Assembly (NCBI GenBank): GCA_031278855.1
Contig: JAITJR010000016.1
Location: 1-7,879 of the forward strand
DNA from: Mycoplasmataceae bacterium
Lineage (GTDB): Bacteria; Bacillota_I; Bacilli_A; Mycoplasmatales; Mycoplasmoidaceae
DNA: 7,879 nucleotides
Reading direction: 5' to 3'
The notes under the pieces were generated by a model. It searched no databases, was not told where the DNA came from, and worked only from the letters and a program-made list of their open reading frames with translations. How positions within the stretch are numbered: the first letter of the stretch is position 1; the number at the start of each line of letters is the position of its first letter. A program made the translations under genes and the position numbers. Below, one piece after another: positions 1-6,688 of the stretch.

Positions 1-587
1 ATGTAATTAGTTTTTAGGGCTAGTTTTTTGCAAGCAATGGAAGAGGCAATTAACGGGATTGATTGAACAGTCCCTGTCGCATTACGTAAGTTATAAAGGG
101 CACGATCAGCTGGAGTTAAATCGACAGTTTGAGCCATAATGAACATCCCTACTTTTGCTAGTAAATTTAAATATTGATGTTGCGTTAAATTACAGTCGAC
201 ACCAATTGATTCTAATTTATCAATTGTTCCACCTGTATGTCCTAACCCTTTCCCTGATAATTTAGCTACTTTTAATCCCAATGCTACGCAAATGGGAGCA
301 AGAATTAACGACACCTTATCACCAACTCCACCAGTCGAATGCTTGTCAATTTTAAGCCCCGATATTTTATCTAAATCAATCATAACTCCAGATTGCAACA
401 TTGCATCAGTGAGATAAAATGTTTCTTGATCAGTCATACCATTTAAATTAATTGCCATTAATAAAGCAGCCGTTTGATAATCTTTAACGGTTTTTTGATT
501 AACCAACTGATCAATAAAAAAATTAATTTCTGCTTTAGTTAAAACCTGTTTGGAACGTTTTTTTTCAATGATTGATAAAATATCCAT
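1..587 (-). CDS. deoA: Pyrimidine-nucleoside (thymidine) phosphorylase, C-terminal part outside window
   Basis: Reversibly phosphorolyses thymidine, deoxyuridine or uridine to free base and (deoxy)ribose-1-phosphate in the cytosol. The first 195 residues are in the window; the family is usually about 420-440 aa. Visible are the phosphate-site segment KHSTGGVGDK (residues 82-91), the family signature SGKGLGHTGGTIDKLE (111-126) and the segment LRNATGTVQSIPLI (167-180). Residues R168, S183 and K187 match the base-binding R171, S186 and K190 of the E. coli enzyme. The signature normally begins S-G-R; here residue 113 is Lys. The start is ATG at 585-587, one base after the deoC stop, with an AAGG 8 nt upstream lying inside the end of deoC, so the two are an operon with likely coupled translation. 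Identification is firm. Whether it prefers thymidine alone or all pyrimidine nucleosides cannot be told. Confidence 0.95.
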   Translation of the reverse strand, partial: MDILSIIEKKRSKQVLTKAEINFFIDQLVNQKTVKDYQTAALLMAINLNGMTDQETFYLTDAMLQSGVMIDLDKISGLKIDKHSTGGVGDKVSLILAPICVALGLKVAKLSGKGLGHTGGTIDKLESIGVDCNLTQHQYLNLLAKVGMFIMAQTVDLTPADRALYNLRNATGTVQSIPLIASSIACKKLALKTNY

Positions 588-588
588 T

Positions 589-1233
589 TTATTTGCCTTG
601 CATTAAAGCTACACCACGAGAAGTGCCAATACGACTTGCACCAGCTTTAATCATCGCTAACATATCTTGATAAGTTTTAATACCACCCGATGCCTTAATC
701 TTGATCTTGTTGCCTAGTTGTTGTTTAAATAACTTGATGTCGCTTACTGTAGCTCCCCCAGTACTAAAGCCTGTAGATGTTTTAATAAAATCAGCTTTAG
801 CGGCTAGTACACAGGCACATGCATTAATCTTATCTTGCACATTTAGTAATGATGTTTCCACAATCACTTTTAAAATATGTTTTTTACAAATCTTTTTAAG
901 CATCTTTATTTCGTGAATAACATCTTTTAGTTTCCCTTCCCTTAATCACGAAATATTAATGACCATATCAATCTCTTGAGCTCCATTTGCAATAGCATCA
1001 ATTGTTTCGTCGCATTTGCATCGGGTGGTATTGCTACCAAGCGGAAAACCGACTACAGTACAAACCTTCACATCAGTCCCAGTTAGTAATTTCTTACAGT
1101 GATTCACATAATGAGGATGAATGCAAACCGAAGCAAATTGATATTTTTTAGCTTCGACACACAATTGCTTAATCTCCTTAGAAGTTGCATCTGGTCTTAG
1201 CAAGGTATGGTCGATATATTGGTTGTATTTCAT
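589..1233 (-). CDS. deoC: Deoxyribose-phosphate aldolase
   Basis: Class I aldolase that cleaves 2-deoxyribose-5-phosphate to glyceraldehyde-3-phosphate and acetaldehyde, the exit step of deoxynucleoside catabolism into glycolysis. It is 214 aa, typical for the family. Key residues are visible: D89 in EIDMVINIS, the Schiff-base lysine K151 in FIKTSTGF, and the second active-site lysine K180 in KASGGIKT. An in-frame UGA at 946-948 encodes Trp96; read with the standard code the gene breaks into two pieces. The start is ATG at 1231-1233 ([14 protein letters not shown]), matching the usual family N-terminus, with only a weak purine-rich GAGAAG 6 nt upstream. The stop TAA is one base from the deoA start, so it is the first gene of a deoC-deoA unit. 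It is preceded by a long palindrome at 1294-1394. Confidence 0.96.
596..599 (-). promoter_or_regulatory. Ribosome binding site of deoA inside deoC
   Basis: AAGG on the minus strand lies 8 nt before the deoA ATG and overlaps the last codons of deoC. It supports the chosen start and coupled translation. The motif is short, so confidence is moderate. Confidence 0.45.
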
Positions 1234-1254
1234 AAAACGCTTCTCTAATCATTA

Positions 1255-1260
1255 ATTTTA
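1255..1260 (-). promoter_or_regulatory. Possible -10 element for deoC
   Basis: The minus strand reads TAAAAT about 21 nt before the deoC ATG. No TTGACA-like -35 is visible at the right distance, which is common in mollicute promoters. In AT-rich DNA such a hexamer can occur by chance, so this is tentative. The large palindrome begins 33 bp upstream of it. Confidence 0.3.
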
Positions 1261-1308
1261 CGACAAATTAATTACCTGAGGCGAGAATGATTTGTAACTA
1301 TTCATTGT

Positions 1309-1327
1309 CATGTATGCACACATACGC
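1309..1327. repeat. Alternating pyrimidine-purine tract, left arm of palindrome
   Basis: Nineteen bases alternate pyrimidine-purine without a break (CATGTATG followed by CACACATACGC). The tract matches 1360-1378 in direct orientation at 16 of 19 positions, the three differences all being transitions, and it also faces that arm in the inverted orientation. Such tracts can adopt left-handed Z-DNA under negative supercoiling; that this one does is inference. Confidence 0.7.
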
Positions 1328-1357
1328 CCAACCATATTTAGCTTTGCTAAATATAGT

Positions 1358-1380
1358 CGCATGTATGTACGCGTACGCAT
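1358..1380. repeat. Alternating pyrimidine-purine tract, right arm of palindrome
   Basis: Twenty-three bases alternate pyrimidine-purine and contain the perfect 10-bp palindrome GTACGCGTAC (1367-1376). This is unusually rich in CpG steps for such an AT-rich intergenic region. It mirrors the tract at 1309-1327 across the centre of the larger hairpin. Confidence 0.7.
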
Positions 1381-1470
1381 CGGTGAATAGTTACCTTTTT
1401 AATATTACTTACGACGCGAAAAAGAATTTACTATTGTTAAAATTACTAAATGATTCGGGTTATTAACTAC

Positions 1471-2253
1471 TTATCAAGGCATTTCAGATGATTGGTTTTT
1501 CGATAAGTAGTCAATATATTTTGATTTAAAAACGGCTTGGAGTTCAACAAAGCATTCGACTAAGTATTGAGAAGTGTGTTTTTGATTGAAAATTTCTAAG
1601 GCATTTAAATATTGATTACGAGAAATGGTGTCGATAATAAAAGGATATACGTTAGTTTGTAGACATTGCTTAAACATAATCATTCTGCCAATGCGACCGT
1701 TGCCATCTCTAAAAGGATGAATAGTTTCAAATTCACAATGAAAATCAGCGATATCATTAATATTTTTGACATCCCTAACTTGATAATTTTTAAGTAAGTT
1801 GTCCATTGATTCATAAACTTTATAATATGGGGTAGAATCAAAACTACTATTTTTGACAATGACATCTTCTTTACGATATTTCCCCACTTGTTCAGGTGAA
1901 ATTTCTTGGAGTTTTGAACCATTTTTTAGAATACCTTGATATCTTTGAATTTCTTGATGAGAAAGTACGACATTGAAATTTTCCGTTACATAATCAAATA
2001 ATTTAATACATCCAACATTTTCGATGGCATCATTTTGTTTTCTCTCGTCTGCATCCTTAAACATTGATTTAATGGCTTTGATATCAGTTTCTTTAAAATT
2101 TAAAGCAGATAAGATACTATGCTCTTCTTTAGTCAAAGTAGATCCTTCAATCCGACTAGAATGAAAGGTAAAATCTTGTCGAAGCAGACGATAAAGTTGA
2201 CTAGTTTCAGCTAATTTACCATTTTTAAATAGTAATGTCTTAAGCGTTTCCAT
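1471..2253 (-). CDS. Fic-domain protein (probable AMP transferase), class II type
   Basis: Fic proteins usually transfer AMP (or another phosphate-bearing moiety) from a nucleotide to a hydroxyl side chain of a target protein. This 260-aa protein has the complete active-site motif HPFRDGNGR at residues 179-187, followed by IGR with R190, so it should be catalytically competent. Near the N-terminus SSRIEG (32-37) fits the inhibitory-helix motif [S/T]xxxE[G/N], with E36 the expected autoinhibitory glutamate, placing it in the group carrying its own N-terminal inhibitor. The stretch TPYYKVYESMDNLLKNY (141-157) resembles the region before the Fic core in this family. There is no signal peptide or membrane segment. 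The start is ATG at 2251-2253; an in-frame stop lies at 2272-2274 and no good Shine-Dalgarno is seen. The gene ends TGA TAA: under table 4 the TGA is Trp260 and TAA the stop. It stands alone, with no antitoxin-like partner. The target is unknown. Confidence 0.88.
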
Positions 2254-2414
2254 AATTATATTAATTATGCCTTATTAAATTTTTAATCCACGAAATTTGG
2301 GAATCAATATTTAACTATTGAATATGACAGCACAACGAATGAATTTATTTTAAAAATCAGAATTGCTTTGTAAATTCGAGTCTTTAATTTTTTACTTTCA
2401 TATAATTATTGCCA
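2254..2414. other. Divergent intergenic region between fic and alaS
   Basis: This 161-bp AT-rich gap must hold the promoters of fic (minus) and alaS (plus). I see one good -10 hexamer for alaS at 2401-2406 and only weak candidates for fic. No T-box leader (the UGGNACC-type motif and antiterminator) precedes alaS, and no RNA gene is visible. Confidence 0.6.
2401..2406 (+). promoter_or_regulatory. -10 promoter element of alaS
   Basis: A perfect TATAAT ends 8 bases before the first alaS ATG (2415-2417). A usual -10 to start-site distance would place transcription initiation at about 2412-2415, so the mRNA would have almost no 5' leader. No clear -35 element is present at 16-18 bp. Confidence 0.55.
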
Positions 2415-5126
2415 ATGAAAAAAATGACTACTAATGAAATTAGACAAGCATGATTGAATTTTTTTAAAGTTCATAATCACTTGGAACTACCATCGCGTTC
2501 ATTAATTCCTGTTAACGATCCTTCTTTGTTATGAATTAATTCAGGTGTTGCTACTTTAAAGCCGTTTTTTTCAGGGATTGAAACTCCGCCTAATAATCGT
2601 TTAGTTAATAGTCAAAAGGCCATTAGAACTAATGACATTACAAACGTAGGGGTCACAGCTAGACATCATACTTTCTTTGAAATGTTGGGTAATTTCTCAA
2701 TTGGAGACTACTTTAAAAAGGAAGCAATTCAGTATGCTTATGACTTATTAGTTAATCATTTCCAAATTGATCCAACCTTGCTCTATATTACCGTTTATGA
2801 AGCAGACCAAGAAGCCTATGAGTATTGACTGAATTTAAAAATCGATCCTAGTCATATCATTAGGGGTAATAAAACACGTAATTTTTGAGATGTAGGCCAA
2901 GGACCGTGCGGACCATGTACCGAAATTTATTATGATCGTGGTAATCAATACGATCCTGAAAATATTGGTGTTAAATTATTTCAAGCTGATATTGAAAATG
3001 ATCGTTATGTGGAAATATGAAATATTGTGTTTAGTCAATTTAATAACGATGGTCAAGGTAACTACACCGAATTAGCTCGTAAAAATATTGATACTGGAGC
3101 TGGCTTAGAAAGATTAGCAGCTATTAGCCAACAAGTACCCACTGACTTTGATACCGATGCTTTTTTACCAATCATGCAAGCCATTGGTAACCTTACGACT
3201 AAACGCTATGATGTGCAGGCGTATTTTAGTAAAAATCTTGAACAATTAGCGATTAACCGCGATTTCAAAATCATTGCTGATCATTTCAAAGCTTGCACAT
3301 TTGCAATTGCTGATGGTGCTATTCCTACCAACAAAGAACGTGGTTCCATTTTAAGAAGGTTAATAAGAAGAGCGATGATCAGTGCTCGACGGTTAGCAAT
3401 TAAAGAAAATTTTAGTGAGCCCGTGGTAATAGCTATTATTACCGCCATGAGCGAATATTATCCTTATCTTCAAAATAATCGGGACCGTATCATTCAAATT
3501 CTCACCAAAGAAGAACGACTATTTAACCAAACTCTAGAGCGTGGTTTCAAACTATTTGATGAAATCATTTCTCAAAAGCATTTTCACATTGATGAAATTT
3601 TCAAATTAGTAGATACTTATGGTTTTCCATTTGAATTAATTGTGGAACTAGCTAAAGAACGTGGCGTAACAATTAATGAAGCGGATTATGAACGTAAATT
3701 ACAAGCTCATCAAGATATATCACGTGGTACTTTTGAGACAAAAGGAATGTTAAGTCAAAATGAAAATTTAATCCTTTTTGATAAACCATCTGTCTTTGAT
3801 TATGATCAAACTAAAGTAACTGCTAAAGTAATTGGTCTCTTTAATGAAGCTTTTGCCCCAGTTTCGTCTTTAACTCATCATAAGGGTTGAGTTGTATTTG
3901 ATTGTACTGTTTTCTACGCCACTAGTGGTGGGCAGCAACATGATTTAGGTTATTTTATACATCACCACCATAAACATCAAGTGTTAGATGTAATTAAAGG
4001 ACCGAACGGACAACACTTCCATCTCGTTGATTTATCCCCAAATTCGTTCAATCTCGGGGATAGTTGTGAGCTACATATTGATTTAGAGACTCGTAAACGT
4101 ATTTCACGTAACCATTCAGTTGAGCACTTAATTCAACATGCTTTGCAAACTGTGATTGATCCAAACATTCGTCAAGAAGGAGCTTTTAAATCAGCAGATA
4201 AAGTAACTTTTGATTTTCAATACCATCACAAATTAACAGATGCTCAAATTATTAAAGTACAAGATGAAGTGAATAAACACATTAATAATGCACTACCAAT
4301 AGTAACTCACATGATGCATCTTGATGAGGCAAAACAGAGCGGTGCCATTGCTTGATTTGATGATGTCTATCGTAAAATCAAAGGTAAACTTCGGGTAGTA
4401 TGTATGGGTGATGTTTCCAAAGAAATTTGTGGCGGTACACATGTCGCAAACACTAAAGATATTGAGGCCTTTTTGATTGTACGAATCGATAATAAGGGTG
4501 GCGGAGCTTGACGATTAGAAGGTCTAACATCTCAAGATACAATTAGCCAATATTTAATTAACCAGATTAGTATCATTCAAAATGATATTAACAAGATGTG
4601 CGAAGATGTTGGTAAAGTTCAAGTTTTCGACGATACATTTAATATGTTGGTTAAGGAAGCTAACTATCATGTCTCGCCAACTGGTTTACTTAAACTACGC
4701 AAACAGTTAGAAAAAATTCAATCCGCTTACCACATCATCATGGCCGAAGCACATAAAAAACATGCTTACAATCAAAAAAATATCATTAAGAAATTGCCCC
4801 AAGAAATAAGTCGATCTCAACAAGTGTTATATGCTATTTATCAAAATGGCGATAATAAAACTATTAATCAAGCATTAACAGAATTAACCAACCAAGATAA
4901 TAATCATGCTTATTTATTAATCAATGAAACTGTAACAAAACTGCAATATGTTGTTGTTGCAAGTAAACCATTTGTTGAAAAATATCAATTTGATGCTAAT
5001 CACATAGTAAATAAAATTAATCAATTGACCAATGGTTCTGGTGGTGGTCATAAACACTTTGCTCAAGGTGGCACTAGTCAAATGAACCAACTGCCTACAA
5101 TAATTGATTTTGTGAAATCACTATAG
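2415..5126 (+). CDS. alaS: Alanyl-tRNA synthetase
   Basis: Charges tRNA-Ala with alanine and clears mis-attached Ser or Gly; cytosolic. It is 903 aa, slightly longer than the usual 870-880. The class II catalytic domain (about 1-240) shows the motif 2 region FFEMLGNFS (from residue 87) and motif 3 [10 protein letters not shown] (225-234). The tRNA-recognition domain follows. The editing domain carries FYATSGGQ near residue 500 and metal ligands H567, H571 (HSVEHLIQH) and C672, H676 (CGGTH). A short His-rich run, HHHHKH, precedes it. The C-Ala domain ends with [13 protein letters not shown] (874-886). UGA encodes Trp at residues 13, 40, 138, 158, 202, 492, 647 and 699; there is no UGG, so with the standard code the gene looks shattered. 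Start: ATG 2415 is preferred; ATG 2424 (residue 4) is in frame and possible. There is no Shine-Dalgarno. The stop TAG at 5124-5126 abuts the minus-strand stop at 5127-5129. Confidence 0.97.
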
Positions 5127-5315
5127 TTATATTTTTGTCAATGTTCAATCGCTGTCTTTTAAACCATCAAACATTTGCTTAAAATTCTTAGCAATGTTCT
5201 CTTGGTTGTCGTCATCATAATAAATCTTACTACCAGTAGCAGTACAGCCGTGAAAGGCATTATTTGTGCCACTATTAAGATTCTTCTCCACACACCAGCT
5301 GGGATGTAAATTTAT
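5127..5315 (-). pseudogene. Open 62-codon stretch after ftsZ, probable 3' gene remnant
   Basis: Immediately after the ftsZ TAG, in the same frame, 62 sense codons run to a TAA at 5127-5129. There is no ATG near the beginning; the only upstream candidate is GTG at 5289-5291, giving about 54 aa without a Shine-Dalgarno. The composition is protein-like: it starts INLHPSWCVEKN, continues with NAFHGCT and KIYYDDDNQENIAKNFKQMF, and ends DSDWTLTKI with Trp encoded by UGA. The NAFHGCT-x-IYY pattern loosely recalls the last repeat of BspA-like leucine-rich surface proteins, but I cannot confirm this. It may be the tail of a lost gene, a very short gene, or an extension reached by readthrough of the ftsZ stop. 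Its stop touches the alaS stop with no spacer. Confidence 0.4.
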
Positions 5316-6686
5316 CTAATTGTATTTTTTAGGTTCATCCGCTTCGGGGGCGTGATTCATTACACTATTGATCGCTTTCGTCATTAACCTACCAACATCT
5401 TGCGAATTAAAACATTCACTTTCGGTAATCATATTTTGTGTGTCAAACTTAATGGTTTCACGTTTAACTCCAGCTTTTTTAGTTTCCTCGAAATTGTTGT
5501 ATTCATCGATATTTATAAATCTTTGATTACTAAATACCTCGGTATCGTTATAAATTGATTGATTTTCATGTTGCTTTGAATCAGTTGATTCATTGATGAC
5601 TGGCTGTGCTTGATCGTTAGCCGAAATTAAATAAGAAGCCTTTAATCCTTCAATGTTAGCATAATCAATTCCGTTGACTAAAGTTAAAGCATTATCGTGA
5701 GTAATTTCTTTGAAAATATTGCGAATATCATTAGTCACTGACGAAGGAACTTTGGTACTAATTTTCAAATTAAGCACTAATTTAATGTTTTGTGTTTGAA
5801 AAACCATATCACTATAACTTGTGCTAATGCTGTGCCGAATAGTTTCTTTTAAAGCATCATAAGAATATGCTTGATTTAGTTCAAAAGTGCCCGCCATAAA
5901 GGTTTTATAATTCTTAAAAAAGTTGCTAACATCAGCAAAATCTAAGTTCATGTTGGAGGCACTACCAACCATATCCACAATATCATTTACCACATTAGTA
6001 ACTTCGATATTTGCTTGCTCAAAAGCTTGAGCAAAAGAAATATTTTTATCATTATTAATAATGCGATCGTTACTTATTTTAGTAATCGCATTGACTTCTT
6101 TTTTTAAAGCATTAAAACTATGTAAAGCGTTTTCATAAACATTACGACCTTCGGCATTAACCGATGGAAAATTTACGATGGCAACTGTTAAAATACCTAG
6201 TTGACTAGCCACTTTAGCAATTTCTGGTGATGCTCCACTACCAGTCCCTTTGCCTAATCCAGCAACGATAAAAAGTAAATCGGTATTTTCTAAAACACTA
6301 CGAATATCCTTTTCGGCTTCGGCCACTGATAGCTTACCTACGTCTGGATCTCCACCACTACCTGCTCCTCGCAAAATGCTTTTACCTAATAAATATACAT
6401 TCGTTAATCCTTGAATTCGTTTTAAAGCTTTGTAGTCAGTGTTTAATGCATACAAACTTACATTATCAGGTCATGCTCGGGCACTAATCATGTAATCAAT
6501 TACATTACATCCTGCCCCACCCACACCAAAAATCTTAATACGGAACTGACCCAAACGTTCGTTTTCATCATCTAGATTATTAAGCAAACTGTTGGTTTTT
6601 TCAGTCACATCAATTTTTTTATCAAAAATCTCAGATTTTTCATTTACCTTGATTGTGTTGGTAATTTCTTTTAAAATACTTGCCAT
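5316..6686 (-). CDS. ftsZ: Cell division GTPase FtsZ (divergent)
   Basis: Tubulin-like GTPase that polymerises into the division ring. It is 456 aa with UGA at 6471-6473 as Trp72. An acidic, poorly conserved N-terminal tail (1-48) precedes the core. Core motifs: FRIKIFGVGGAGCNVIDYMI (from residue 48), LNTD (about 81-84), the tubulin signature GKGTGSG at 145-151 (normally GGGTGTG or GGGTGSG, so K146 is unusual), NDR (206-208), and the T7 loop NLDFADV (247-253) with the catalytic aspartates kept. The usual R-P-F-x-F-E-G segment reads NFPSVNAEG. A variable, acidic and Asn-rich C-terminal linker follows (after about 350), ending APEADEPKKYN; the standard C-terminal peptide that binds FtsA in walled bacteria is not recognisable. 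The start is ATG 6684-6686 with AGGAG 7 nt upstream. It begins 2 nt after the stop of the ftsA-like gene. Confidence 0.95.
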
Positions 6687-6688
6687 TG

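Larger units (their letters stand above)
1294..1394. repeat. 101-bp imperfect palindrome (long hairpin element) between fic and deoC
   Basis: Pairing position i with position 2688-i gives a single hairpin centred on base 1344. The outer arms 1294-1304 and 1384-1394 pair perfectly over 11 bp (GTAACTATTCA / TGAATAGTTAC). The inner arms 1334-1342 and 1346-1354 pair perfectly over 9 bp around a 3-base TTT loop. The middle parts pair imperfectly in the same register. Of 49 position pairs I count 35 Watson-Crick; 12 of the 14 mismatches are G/T or A/C, the kind left by transitions. Allowing G-U pairs, an RNA would pair at about 40 (plus) or 42 (minus) of 49 positions. The plus strand continues C-TTTTT, but no plus-strand gene ends here; the minus strand has no U-run. 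It could be a fic 3' end structure, a deoC regulatory site or a small mobile hairpin element. Confidence 0.85.

Noticed and set aside
701..916. Plus-strand open frame of 71 codons
   Set aside because: It lies opposite deoC, whose protein family is certain; it is an antisense shadow with no recognisable features.
1294..1400. Rho-independent terminator reading of the long palindrome
   Set aside because: The T-run is on the plus strand, where no gene ends upstream. On the minus strand, where fic ends, the hairpin is not followed by a U-run.
1680..1922. Minus-strand open frame of 80 codons
   Set aside because: It overlaps the Fic gene in another frame, within the conserved Fic core; shadow of a real gene.
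2254..2414. T-box riboswitch before alaS
   Set aside because: No T-box consensus or antiterminator helix is seen, and the likely transcription start is almost at the ATG.
3945..3990. His-rich run HHHHKH in alaS as a metal-binding insertion
   Set aside because: It is short and sits in a variable loop before the conserved [12 protein letters not shown] segment; the true metal ligands H567, H571, C672 and H676 are elsewhere.
5105..5136. Hairpin TGATTT-TGTG-AAATCA followed by TTTTT as an alaS terminator
   Set aside because: The stem is only 6 bp and AT-rich, lies within the coding region, and is separated from the T-run by 11 bases.
5190..5246. Alternative small minus-strand ORF starting MPFTAVLLLVV
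   Set aside because: It gives only about 33 residues with no Shine-Dalgarno, and the alternative frame in line with ftsZ has clearly more protein-like composition.
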